64,000 bases of DNA from NCBI RefSeq assembly GCF_937891315.1, contig NZ_CALAGI010000141.1:1-64000 (forward strand), in the 5' to 3' direction. Below are positions 27,812 to 36,992 of this stretch, in pieces. Numbering within the stretch: position 1 is the stretch's first letter; each line of letters opens with the position of its first letter. Source of the stretch: an uncultured Amaricoccus sp. (GTDB lineage Bacteria; Pseudomonadota; Alphaproteobacteria; Rhodobacterales; Rhodobacteraceae). Under the pieces are notes generated by a model that searched no databases, had not been told where the DNA came from, and was given only the letters and a program-made list of their open reading frames with translations. The position numbers and the translations under genes were made by a program.

Positions 27812-28930
27812 TTACGCGTGCCGCGTCGCCCGTTCGGCCTCGTCGAGCGCGGCGGGCAGCGCCTGGGCGACGATGGCGAGTTCGGCCGGGCGGCCGACGC
27901 TGATCCGCACGCAGCGGTCCTGCGGCGCGACGAAGGGCATGCGGATGAAGACGCCGCGGGCGATCATGCCGGCGAGCACCCGCCGCGCGAAGGCGCCGTC
28001 GCGACCGCAGTCGATGGTCACGAAATTGGTCGCCGAGGGCAGAGCGCGAAGGCCGCGGGCTGCGGCGATCTCGCCGAGCCGCGCGCGCCCCTCGGCCACC
28101 CGCGCCACCACTTCGGCGAGCCAGCGGCGGTCCGACAGCGCGGCGAGGGCGCCGGCCTGGGCCATCACGCCGAGGCCGAAATGATTGCGCACCCGGTCGA
28201 AGGCGGCGATCAGATCGGCGTGGCCGATGGCATAGCCGATCCGCGCGCCGGCGAGCCCATGCGCCTTGGAGAAGGTGCGCATGCGGATCACCCGCGGTTC
28301 CGAGACGTCGATCGGCGGGATCGCCTCGGGCGGGGCGAAATCGGCATAGGCCTCGTCGAGGCAGAGCACCGCGTCCTCGGGCAGGGCCGCGATCAGCGCG
28401 GAGATCATCCCGGCGGAATGCCAGCCGCCCATCGGATTGTCGGGATTGGCGAGATAGACCAGCGGCGCGCCGCTCTCGCGCGCGGCCGTGGCCAGTGCCA
28501 GCGGATCGGTCGCGTCGCCGTTGTAGGGCACGGCGCGGAGCACCCCGCCATAGCCGGTGACGTGATAATTGAAGGTGGGATAGGTGCCGAGCGAGGTGAC
28601 GACCGGCGTGCCCGGCGTCACCAGCATGCGGACGAGATAGCCGAGCAGGCCGTCGATCCCCTCCCCCAGCATGATGTTCTCAGGGCCGACGCCGTGATGC
28701 GCGGCGACGGCGGCGCGGAGGTCATGCGCCTCCGGATCGCCGTAGCGCCAGGCGACCGCGGCGGCCTCGGCCATCGCGGCGATCGCCTTGGGCGAAGGAC
28801 CGAAGACGCTCTCGTTGGCGCCGAGCCGGGCGCGGAACGGCACGCCGCGCGCCCGCTCGCCGGTCTCGGGACCGACGAAGGGCACGGTCGCGGGCAGGCT
28901 CGCCACCAGCGGCGTCAGCCGGGGCGCCAT
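27812..28930 (-). CDS. hisC: PLP-dependent aminotransferase, histidinol-phosphate aminotransferase type
   Basis: 372 aa, fold-type I aminotransferase. The PLP-binding lysine is Lys222 in FSKAHGLAGARIGYAIG, and ANPDNPMGG and CLDEAYADF provide the other cofactor contacts. HisC converts imidazole-acetol phosphate to histidinol phosphate in histidine synthesis. There are no other his genes nearby, so it may be a second HisC or an aromatic aminotransferase. The start ATG 28930 lies 2 bp from the valS stop, so it probably forms an operon behind valS. Confidence 0.85.
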   Translation of the reverse strand: MAPRLTPLVASLPATVPFVGPETGERARGVPFRARLGANESVFGPSPKAIAAMAEAAAVAWRYGDPEAHDLRAAVAAHHGVGPENIMLGEGIDGLLGYLVRMLVTPGTPVVTSLGTYPTFNYHVTGYGGVLRAVPYNGDATDPLALATAARESGAPLVYLANPDNPMGGWHSAGMISALIAALPEDAVLCLDEAYADFAPPEAIPPIDVSEPRVIRMRTFSKAHGLAGARIGYAIGHADLIAAFDRVRNHFGLGVMAQAGALAALSDRRWLAEVVARVAEGRARLGEIAAARGLRALPSATNFVTIDCGRDGAFARRVLAGMIARGVFIRMPFVAPQDRCVRISVGRPAELAIVAQALPAALDEAERATRHA

Positions 28931-28932
28931 GG

Positions 28933-31830
28933 TCAGAGCGACGCCAGACGCGCCTGGGCGGCGCGCAGGATGCCCAGTTCCTCCTCGGCGGCGCCGAGGC
29001 GCGCGCGGTTCTCGTCCACCACGTCCTCCGGCGCCTTGGCGACGAAGGCGGGATTGCCGAGCTTGGCCTTGAGACCGGCCGCCTCCTTGGCGAGCTTGTC
29101 CGCCGCCTTGCCAAGCCGCTCGCGCTCGGCGGCGATGTCGATCACATCGGCCAGCGGCAGGCAGAAGGTCGCGCCGCGCACGGTCAGCGTGACGGCGCCC
29201 TTCGGCGCCTCGGCCGCCGTCTCGAACCGCTCGATCCGCGCCAGCCGGGCGACGAGCGCGCGATCGCGCTCCAGCGCCGCGGCCTGATCGGGCCCGAGAT
29301 CGAGCTGGATCAACGGCACCTTGGCGCCGGCGGGAACATGCATCTGGGCGCGGACCGAGCGGATTTCCTCGATCAGCGCCACGATCCAGCCCATTTCGGC
29401 GTCGGCCGCGGCATCGACCAATTCGGCGCCGTAGCTCGGCCAGTCGGTATGGACGAGCAGCTTCGGCCGCGCCGCGATCTGGCCCCAGAGCGCCTCGGTG
29501 ATGAAGGGCATCAGCGGGTGGAGCAGGATCAGGCACTGGTCGAGCACCCAGGCCATCGTGGCGCGCGTCTCCTCCGCCGCCGCCGCGTCCTGAAACAGCG
29601 GTTTGGCCAGCTCGACATACCAGTCGCAGACATTGCCCCAGACATGGGCATAGAGCACGTTCGCCGCGTCGTTGAAGCGATAGGCGTCCAGCGCCGCGTC
29701 CAGCGTCTCGCGCACCCGGCCGGTCTCGCCGACGATCCATTTGTTCGCGGTCAGGGTGACGGAGGCCGGATCGAAGCCCGCGACCGGCCGGCAGTCGTTC
29801 ATCTCGGCGAAGCGCGCGGCGTTCCAGAGCTTGGTGCCGAAGTTGCGATAGCCGGCGATCCGGTCGCGGCTGAGCTTCAGGTCGCGCCCCATCGCCGCCA
29901 TCGCGGTCAGGGTGAAGCGCACCGCGTCGGCGCCGAACTCGTCGATCAGTTCGATCGGGTCGAGGACGTTGCCGAGCGATTTCGACATCTTCTTGCCCTT
30001 CTCGTCGCGGACGAGGGCATGGATATAGACGTCCTTGAACGGCACCTTTCCGGTTAGTTCGAGCTGCATCATCATCATCCGGGCGACCCAGAAGAAGATG
30101 ATATCGAAGCCGGTGACGAGGACGGAGGTCGGGAAATACTTCGCGAGTTCGGGTGTGTTTTCGGGCCAACCCATGGTGCCGATCGGCCAGATGCCGGAGG
30201 AGAACCACGTGTCGAGGACGTCGGGGTCGCGATCTAGCTCCGTCCATCCGAGCGTGCCGTCGCTATCAACCCCATATGCCGCGGGGGGCACATGTTCCCT
30301 CAGCGCACCCTCTTCCCTAGAGAAGCTGATCGGGATGCTCGCACCATAGAACTCTTGTGCTTTTTTAAGAACTTCCTGCTCAGTGGAAGCGCAGAAGGCC
30401 CGCACCGCCCCGGGCACAACTTTCCCCTCACTGTCGATTTCTGGCCCGTACCAAACCGGGATCTGATGCCCCCACCACAATTGCCGGGAGATGCACCAAG
30501 GCTCGATATTCTCCATCCAGTGGAAGAACGTCTTCTCGTCGCGCTCCGGCAGGATACGCGTCTTGTCGGAGCGGACCGCGTCCATCGCCTTCTCAGCCAA
30601 CTCTTCGGTCTTCACGAACCACTGGTCGGTCAGGAGCGGCTCGATCGCGACCTTGGAGCGGTCGCCGTGCGGGACCATGTGCGGCTCCGCGTCGATCCCG
30701 TCGAGCCAGCCTTCATCGTGGGCGAGCGTGACGATCGCGTCCCGCGCCTCGTAACGGTCCATTCCGTCGAGACCGGCCAGCGCGTCGGACCCATCGATCC
30801 CGTCCCAGAAATCCGCATTGTCCTTCAACGCGATCTGGGCGCGCGTTCCCATCACGTTGATGACCCGCAGACCCGCGCGTTTGCCGACCTCCCAGTCGTT
30901 GAAATCATGCGCCGGGGTGATTTTCACCGCGCCGGTGCCCTTGGTCGGGTCGGCATAGGCGTCGGCGACGATCGGGATCGAGCGGCCGACCAGCGGCAGG
31001 CGGACCGATCTGCCGATCAGATGGGTGTAACGCGGATCGTCCGGGTTCACCGCGACGCCGGTATCGCCCAGCATCGTCTCCGGTCGCGTGGTTGCGACAA
31101 CCAGATAGTCGCGCGTCTCGTAGGCCGTGGGCTTGCCCTCGGCGTCGAATTCGATGGGATGCTCGTAGGTCGCGCCGTTCTCCAGCGGATAGCGCAGGCG
31201 CCAGAGGCTGCCTTTCTCCTCGACCTGCTCGACCTCGAGGTCAGAGATCGCCGTCTCGAAATGCGGATCCCAGTTCACCAGCCGCTTGCCGCGATAGATC
31301 AGGCCCTTGTCGTACAGCGAGACGAAGGCTTTCAGCACCGCGTCGTGGAAGTTACCTTCCTCGCCCGCCGGCGCGCCCGGCGCTCCCGACATGGTGAAGG
31401 CGTTGCGCGACAGGTCGAAACTGTCGCCGAGCCGACGGCACTGATCGAGGATGGTGCCGCCCGACTTGCCCTTCCATTCCCAGACCTTGGCGACGAAGGC
31501 CTCGCGCCCCATGTCGCGCCGGCCGATATTGCCGGCGGCGGCGAGCTGGCGCTCGACCACCATCTGGGTGGCGATGCCGGCATGGTCGAGGCCGGGTTGC
31601 CACAGCACGTCGTCGCCCCGCATCCGGTGCCAGCGGGCGAGGATGTCCATCAGCGTGTGGTTGAAGGCATGGCCCATATGCAGGCTGCCGGTGACGTTCG
31701 GCGGCGGCAGCAGGATGCAGAACGGCTTGGCGTCCGGTCCGGCATTGGTCCCGGCGGCGAAGGCGTTCTTCGCGTCCCAGAGGTCGGCGATCTCGGCCTC
31801 GGCGCGCGCCGCGTCGAATGTCTTTTCCAT
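28933..31830 (-). CDS. valS: valyl-tRNA synthetase
   Basis: 965 aa class I aminoacyl-tRNA synthetase charging tRNA-Val. The HIGH signature reads HMGH at residues 51-54 after PPPNVTGSL, and KMSKS is at 614-618. The CP1 editing domain carries the TTRPETMLGDTGVAV motif. The C-terminal coiled-coil arm, rich in Ala/Glu/Lys, is present (about residues 890-960), so the protein is complete. ATG 31830 gives the family N-terminus MEKTFDAARAEAEI. Confidence 0.97.
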   Translation of the reverse strand: MEKTFDAARAEAEIADLWDAKNAFAAGTNAGPDAKPFCILLPPPNVTGSLHMGHAFNHTLMDILARWHRMRGDDVLWQPGLDHAGIATQMVVERQLAAAGNIGRRDMGREAFVAKVWEWKGKSGGTILDQCRRLGDSFDLSRNAFTMSGAPGAPAGEEGNFHDAVLKAFVSLYDKGLIYRGKRLVNWDPHFETAISDLEVEQVEEKGSLWRLRYPLENGATYEHPIEFDAEGKPTAYETRDYLVVATTRPETMLGDTGVAVNPDDPRYTHLIGRSVRLPLVGRSIPIVADAYADPTKGTGAVKITPAHDFNDWEVGKRAGLRVINVMGTRAQIALKDNADFWDGIDGSDALAGLDGMDRYEARDAIVTLAHDEGWLDGIDAEPHMVPHGDRSKVAIEPLLTDQWFVKTEELAEKAMDAVRSDKTRILPERDEKTFFHWMENIEPWCISRQLWWGHQIPVWYGPEIDSEGKVVPGAVRAFCASTEQEVLKKAQEFYGASIPISFSREEGALREHVPPAAYGVDSDGTLGWTELDRDPDVLDTWFSSGIWPIGTMGWPENTPELAKYFPTSVLVTGFDIIFFWVARMMMMQLELTGKVPFKDVYIHALVRDEKGKKMSKSLGNVLDPIELIDEFGADAVRFTLTAMAAMGRDLKLSRDRIAGYRNFGTKLWNAARFAEMNDCRPVAGFDPASVTLTANKWIVGETGRVRETLDAALDAYRFNDAANVLYAHVWGNVCDWYVELAKPLFQDAAAAEETRATMAWVLDQCLILLHPLMPFITEALWGQIAARPKLLVHTDWPSYGAELVDAAADAEMGWIVALIEEIRSVRAQMHVPAGAKVPLIQLDLGPDQAAALERDRALVARLARIERFETAAEAPKGAVTLTVRGATFCLPLADVIDIAAERERLGKAADKLAKEAAGLKAKLGNPAFVAKAPEDVVDENRARLGAAEEELGILRAAQARLASL

Positions 31831-31916
31831 CTGTCAGGCGCCCCGCGAGAAACTGAGGTCCGTGTCATAGCGCCGCGACCCGCGAAGGAAAAGTGCCCCC
31901 GTGTCCCGGTCGAGGC

Positions 31917-32453
31917 TCAGTCGAGCGCGGCGCGCGCCGCGACGGCGCGGGCGGCGTGGGTGATCTCCTCGACCGCCGTCCCGGCGAAGGATCGCATGAC
32001 CATGACGTCATAGCCTTCGGGCCGCGCGATCACCAAAGCCATCACATGGCCGAGCAGGGTGCGCGCCACCCGCCACGGCGCGAAGGTCGCGGGATCGAGT
32101 TCGACGGGCACCAGCCGCGCGAGCACATCGCCCGCCGCCGCGCCGGTCACCCGCAGCCCGGCCCAGCCATCGCCCTGATCGGTGACCGCGGCGCGGCCGG
32201 CGAGGTCGGGCGCGGGCGCCCCGATCAGGAACCACAGCCCGAGGCCCGCCCAGACCAGCCGGCCGCCACCGATATCGGTCGCGGTCCCGGTTTCGAGCGG
32301 CGTGCCGAGGGCGGCGGCGACCTCGGCCTCGCGGCCGCGAAATGGCGCGATCGAGACCATCGGCGCAGAGGGCAGCGGCGCGAGGATCACGCCGCCGATC
32401 TCGACCGGAAGGCCGAGCCCGTCCATCGGTCCGAGCGGCGCGAGATCAGCCAC
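31917..32453 (-). CDS. soxG: sarcosine oxidase gamma subunit
   Basis: 178 aa, the small GcvT-like subunit of heterotetrameric sarcosine oxidase. It contacts the alpha subunit and has no catalytic residues of its own. Family-like segments are PFRGREAEVAAAL, WFLIGAP and the C-terminal RSFAGTAVEEITHAA. GTG 32453 overlaps the 3' end of soxA by 8 bp. It is the last gene of soxBDAG. Confidence 0.85.
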   Translation of the reverse strand: MADLAPLGPMDGLGLPVEIGGVILAPLPSAPMVSIAPFRGREAEVAAALGTPLETGTATDIGGGRLVWAGLGLWFLIGAPAPDLAGRAAVTDQGDGWAGLRVTGAAAGDVLARLVPVELDPATFAPWRVARTLLGHVMALVIARPEGYDVMVMRSFAGTAVEEITHAARAVAARAALD

Positions 32454-35385
32454 GCAGGCGCCCTCCTTCGGGGGCGTGGAAGACCGGCGACACCAGTTCG
32501 CATTCGACATCGAGACCGCGGAGCGCGCAGACGGCGCGCAGCCGCTGGCCGATCCGCGCCCGCCCGTCGCGCACGAAGCCCAGCGCGATGGCGTGGCCGA
32601 GCGTCGGCGAATGGCAGGCCGAGGTGAGATAGCCGAGATCGTTCGCCGCGACCGCCTCCGCGCCGGGCGCCACCACATGCGCCCCCGCGACCAGCCGCGC
32701 CGCGGGGTCCACCGGGCGCAGGCCGACCAACTGCTCACGCTCCGGTCCCGACAGGCCGGGCCGTTGGCTCGCGACCTTGCCGACACAGTCCTTGGTGCCC
32801 GAGACCATCCGCCCGAGGCCGAGATCGAAGGCGGTGGTCCGGCCGGTCAGCTCGGCATGGGTCAGAAGGCCCTTTTCGACGCGGAGCACGTTCAGCGCCT
32901 CCATGCCATAGGCGCCGCCGCCGAGCGCCTCGGCCCGGGTGACCAGCGTCTCGAACAAGGCGGCGCCGAAGCGGGCGGGTACCGCGACCTCGTAGGCGTG
33001 CTCGCCGGAGAAGGAGATGCGGAACAGCCGCCCGGCGATTCCGAGGACGGAGGCCGCGCCGCAGGCCATGTAGGGAAAGCCGGCACCGTCCACGGCCTTG
33101 TCGAGCAGGCCGTTGACCAGTTCACGCGACCGGGGGCCGGCGACGGCGAGCTGCGCCCATTGCTCGGTGACCGAGATGGTCTGGACGTCGAGTTCCGGCC
33201 AGAGGCATTGCGCGCAGAATTCGAGATGGGACATCACCTGCCCCGCGGCGACGGTGGTGGTGGTCAGCAGGAAATGCTCCGGCCCGAGCCGCGCGACGGT
33301 GCCGTCGTCCATGGCAAACCCATCCTCGCGTAGCATCAGCCCGTAGCGGACACGGCCGACGGCGAGGGTCGAGATCACGTTTGAATAGACGCGATCGAGG
33401 AATGTCGCCGCGTCCGGTCCCTGCACGTCGATCTTGCCAAGCGTCGTCACGTCGCAGACGCCGACCGCCTGCCGGACCATCGCGACCTCGCGGTCGCAGG
33501 ACTGGCGCCACTCGGTTTCGCCGGGCCGCGGAAACCAGCTCGGCCGGAACCAGAGACCCGCCTCGACGAAGCGCGCGCCGAGGGCCGCCGCCGGCGCGTG
33601 GGCGGGGGTGAGGCGGCGGGGCTGGAACCCCTGCCCCGCCGCGCCCGCGCCGAGCGTCGCGATCGGGACCGGCGCGTAGGGCGGCCGATAAGTGGTTGTC
33701 CCCGTCTCCGGCACGGCCCGCCCGGTGAGCTCGGCGAGGATCGCGAGACCGGCGACATTGGCGATCTTGCCCTGGTCGGTCGCCATGCCGAGCGTGGTAT
33801 AGCGCTTCATATGCTCCACCGAGCGGAAATTCTCGCGCGCGGCCAGGGCGACGTCCTTCACGGTGACGTCGTTCTGGAAGTCGAGCCAGGCGCGGCCCTT
33901 GACGTCGCGCACCTGCCAGAACGGCGGCACGGCGACGGATGCGTCCTCGGCCGCGGGCACCTCCGGCGCCGGTGGCGGGAAGCCGAGATCGTGCGCGGCC
34001 CGCGCCCCGGCCGCCGCGCCGGCGGCGAGCGCCGCCTGGGTCGAGAAGGCGCCGGCCGCGGCGCCGACCGCCACCAGCCCCGGCACCGCGCCCGCCGTCG
34101 GGACGAAGGCCGAGATCTCCGGTTCCCAGGTCGGCCGGCCACCGAGGTGACAGGTGAGATGCACCGCCGGATTCCATCCGCCCGAGACGGCGAGGCAGTC
34201 GGCCGGGATCGGGCGGATGCCGGCGCGGTCCCGCACCATGATCTCGCGCAGGCCGAGGCGGCCGCGGGTTCCGATGACTTCGGCGCCGGTGAAGGTGCGC
34301 CAGTCGCCGCGCGGCGGTGCGACGCCGGTCCGGCCGTCGACCAGCGCGGTGACTTCCACCCCGGCGGCGGCGAGATCGGTCGCGGTGCGCCACCCTTCGT
34401 CATGGCAGGTGAAGACCGCGACCCGCCGCCCCGGCACGACCGCCCAGCGGCGAAGGTAGGCACGGACGGCGCCGGCGAGCATTACGCCCGGCCGGTCATT
34501 GTCCGGAAAGGCGATCGGCCGCTCCAGCGCCCCGGCGGCGAGGATCGCGCGCCGCGCGGTGATCCGCCAGAAACACTGGCGCGGCGTATGCTCCGGCGCG
34601 AGGCCGATATGCTCGCTCACCCGCTCAAGCGCGCCGTAGGTGCCGCCGTCATAGGCCCCGGTGACGGTCGTGCGCGGCATCAGACGCACATTGGGCAGGG
34701 TGGCGAGCTCGGTGACCAGGCCGGCCGCCCAGACATCTCCGGGTGCGCCATCGACTTCGAGGCTCTCGGCCTTGAGGCGACCACCGAAGCGGAAATCCTC
34801 GTCGGCGAGGATCACGCGAAGGCCCGCGCGGGCTCCCGTCAGCGCCGCCATCAGGCCCGCCGGCCCGCCGCCGATGACGAGCAGGTCGCAGAAGGCGAAG
34901 GCCTTCTCGTTCTCATCCGTGTCAGCGCGGCCCGACAGCGCCCCAAGCCCGGCGGCGCGGCGGATCGCGGGTTCGTACACCTTCTCCCAGAAGCTCTTCG
35001 GCCACATGAAGGTCTTGTAGTAGAAGCCGGCGCCGAGCAATGGCGCGGCGAGGTCGTTGATCGCCATCAGGTCGAACCGCGCGCTCGGCCAGCGGTTCTG
35101 GCTGAAGGCGGTCAGGCCATCGAATACCTCCTGCGTGGTCGCCCGCGTGTTCGGCGTCGCCGCGGCGCCATGGCCGACGGTGACGAGCGCGTTTGGTTCC
35201 TCCGACCCCGCGGTCAGGATCCCGCGCGGGCGGTGGTACTTGAAGCCGCGCCCGACCACACGGACGCCGTTGGCGACCAGCGCCGAGGCCAGCGTGTCGC
35301 CGGGATGGGCGACGAGCTGGCGCCCGTCGAACAGCACGTCGAGATCGTGCGTCCTGTCGATCGCCCCGCCCGACGCCAACCTCAC
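32446..35385 (-). CDS. soxA: sarcosine oxidase alpha subunit
   Basis: 979 aa. An N-terminal ferredoxin-like domain (FDGRQLVAHPGDTLASALVA) precedes an NAD-binding Rossmann domain (VIGGGPAGLMAAL near residue 175), a 2Fe-2S-like helical region and a C-terminal GcvT/aminomethyltransferase-like domain (from about residue 580). That last domain binds tetrahydrofolate and receives the methylene group from sarcosine. GTG 35385 overlaps the soxD stop (GTGA), which sets the start in preference to a longer open frame. Confidence 0.95.
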   Translation of the reverse strand: MRLASGGAIDRTHDLDVLFDGRQLVAHPGDTLASALVANGVRVVGRGFKYHRPRGILTAGSEEPNALVTVGHGAAATPNTRATTQEVFDGLTAFSQNRWPSARFDLMAINDLAAPLLGAGFYYKTFMWPKSFWEKVYEPAIRRAAGLGALSGRADTDENEKAFAFCDLLVIGGGPAGLMAALTGARAGLRVILADEDFRFGGRLKAESLEVDGAPGDVWAAGLVTELATLPNVRLMPRTTVTGAYDGGTYGALERVSEHIGLAPEHTPRQCFWRITARRAILAAGALERPIAFPDNDRPGVMLAGAVRAYLRRWAVVPGRRVAVFTCHDEGWRTATDLAAAGVEVTALVDGRTGVAPPRGDWRTFTGAEVIGTRGRLGLREIMVRDRAGIRPIPADCLAVSGGWNPAVHLTCHLGGRPTWEPEISAFVPTAGAVPGLVAVGAAAGAFSTQAALAAGAAAGARAAHDLGFPPPAPEVPAAEDASVAVPPFWQVRDVKGRAWLDFQNDVTVKDVALAARENFRSVEHMKRYTTLGMATDQGKIANVAGLAILAELTGRAVPETGTTTYRPPYAPVPIATLGAGAAGQGFQPRRLTPAHAPAAALGARFVEAGLWFRPSWFPRPGETEWRQSCDREVAMVRQAVGVCDVTTLGKIDVQGPDAATFLDRVYSNVISTLAVGRVRYGLMLREDGFAMDDGTVARLGPEHFLLTTTTVAAGQVMSHLEFCAQCLWPELDVQTISVTEQWAQLAVAGPRSRELVNGLLDKAVDGAGFPYMACGAASVLGIAGRLFRISFSGEHAYEVAVPARFGAALFETLVTRAEALGGGAYGMEALNVLRVEKGLLTHAELTGRTTAFDLGLGRMVSGTKDCVGKVASQRPGLSGPEREQLVGLRPVDPAARLVAGAHVVAPGAEAVAANDLGYLTSACHSPTLGHAIALGFVRDGRARIGQRLRAVCALRGLDVECELVSPVFHAPEGGRLRG

Positions 35386-35645
35386 CGTGCCACCTCTCGG
35401 GCCAGCGCGACATCCAGTATCTCGTGGCTTCGCGTGTCCCGCGCCACCCGCAGCCAGGCGCGGCAACCGCCATCATGCTGCCAGAGTTCGAGGTTCGGAC
35501 CCGCCGGATTGTCGCGCAGGTTCAGATAGTCGTGGAACGCCTCCGCCCCGGACTCCGCGGATGGCCGCGCCAGCAACTTCGCCGAACCGCGATAGCTGAA
35601 CTCACGCAAGTCGCGCTCGCCGCAGACCGGACAGGTCAGGCGCAT
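35382..35645 (-). CDS. soxD: sarcosine oxidase delta subunit
   Basis: 87 aa, a small zinc-binding subunit. Cys5 and Cys8 (CPVC) with a later Cys in HDGGCRAW form the expected metal site. The segment RDNPAGPNLELWQHDGGCRAW is the family core. It lies 12 bp downstream of soxB and overlaps soxA by 4 bp. Confidence 0.93.
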   Translation of the reverse strand: MRLTCPVCGERDLREFSYRGSAKLLARPSAESGAEAFHDYLNLRDNPAGPNLELWQHDGGCRAWLRVARDTRSHEILDVALAREVAR

Positions 35646-35657
35646 GGCGCGCCGCGA

Positions 35658-36908
35658 TCAGTGCAGGTTCGGCTGGGCACCGGTCGCCTCCTCGTCGATC
35701 ACATGGCCGGTCGCGAACCGGTCGAGCCGGAAGCGCGCCGCCGCCGGATGCGACGCGCCGGTCGCCATCAGATGGGCGAAGCACCAGCCGGAGCCGGGCA
35801 CCGCCTTGAAGCCGCCATAGCACCAGCCGCCGTTGAAGAAGAGCCCCTCGACGGGCGTGCGATCCATGATCGGCGAGCCGTCCATCGTCATGTCGACGAT
35901 CCCGCCCCAGGAGCGCAGCACCCGCGCCTTGCCGATCATCGGCATCAGCGCCATGCCCGCCTCCATCACATGCTCGACCAGCGGCAGGTTGCCGCGCTGC
36001 GCATAGGAATTGTAGCCGTCGAGATCGCCGCCGAAGACGAGGCCGCCCTTGTCCGACTGGCTGATGTAGAAATGCCCCATGCCGAAGGTCACGACGCCGG
36101 GGATCAGCGGCTTCAGCCCCTCGGTGACGAAGGCCTGCAGAACCTGGCTCTCGATCGGCAGGCGAAGGCCGGCCATCGCGCCGACCTGGCTCGACCGCCC
36201 GGCGACGGCCATGCCGACCCGTGGCGCGGCGATGGCGCCGCGGCTGGTCTCGACGCCGCGCACCACGCCGTTCTCGATGCGAAAGCCGGTAACCTCGCAG
36301 TTCTGGATGATATCGACGCCGAGCCGGTCGGCGCCGCGCGCGAAGCCCCAGGCGACCGCGTCATGCCGCGCGGTACCCGCCCGGCGCTGCAGCAGACCGC
36401 CCCGGATCGGAAATCGCGCGTCGCGAAAATCGAGAAAGGGCGCGTGGGCGCGGACCGCTTCACGATCGAGCAGTTCGGCATCGTCGCCCTGGAAGCGCAT
36501 GGCATTGCCGCGGCGGGCGAAGGCGTCGAACTGGCCGTCGGAATGGCAGAGGTTCAGGATGCCGCGCTGGGACATCATGACATTGTAGTTCAGCTCGCGC
36601 TCCAGTCCCTCCCAGAGGCGGAGCGAGTGGGAATAGAACTCGGAATTGCCGGGAAGCAGATAGTTCGCGCGGACGATGGTGGTGTTGCGCCCGACATTGC
36701 CACCGCCGATATAGCCGCGTTCGAGCACCGCGACGTCCCGCAGCCCATGGTTCCGGGCGAGATAGTAGGCGGTGGCGAGCCCGTGTCCGCCGCCGCCGAT
36801 GACGATGGCGTCATAGCGGGCCTTCGGCGCCGGGTCGCGCCAGGCGGGCGTCCACAGCCGGTCGCCCGCCACCGCGTTTCGAAGGATCGTCCAGGCCGAA
36901 TAGCGCAT
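35658..36908 (-). CDS. soxB: sarcosine oxidase beta subunit
   Basis: 416 aa flavoprotein carrying the amine-oxidising FAD site and the covalent FMN at the alpha/beta interface. The FAD motif VIGGGGHGLATAYYLA starts near residue 36. The FMN-attachment histidine of the family is present in TARHDAVAWG (His182 here), so the enzyme should be active. It oxidises sarcosine to glycine, formaldehyde or methylene-THF, and H2O2. First gene of soxBDAG; there is no folate-linked gene (glyA, purU, folD) next to it in this window. Confidence 0.95.
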   Translation of the reverse strand: MRYSAWTILRNAVAGDRLWTPAWRDPAPKARYDAIVIGGGGHGLATAYYLARNHGLRDVAVLERGYIGGGNVGRNTTIVRANYLLPGNSEFYSHSLRLWEGLERELNYNVMMSQRGILNLCHSDGQFDAFARRGNAMRFQGDDAELLDREAVRAHAPFLDFRDARFPIRGGLLQRRAGTARHDAVAWGFARGADRLGVDIIQNCEVTGFRIENGVVRGVETSRGAIAAPRVGMAVAGRSSQVGAMAGLRLPIESQVLQAFVTEGLKPLIPGVVTFGMGHFYISQSDKGGLVFGGDLDGYNSYAQRGNLPLVEHVMEAGMALMPMIGKARVLRSWGGIVDMTMDGSPIMDRTPVEGLFFNGGWCYGGFKAVPGSGWCFAHLMATGASHPAAARFRLDRFATGHVIDEEATGAQPNLH

Positions 36909-36992
36909 TCAGTCCCCGCCATTGCGCGGGTCAGAAAACCCGTTTGGCGGATCGGACGCAAGGGGGTGATCCTGCGCGGTCGCCCCACCCGA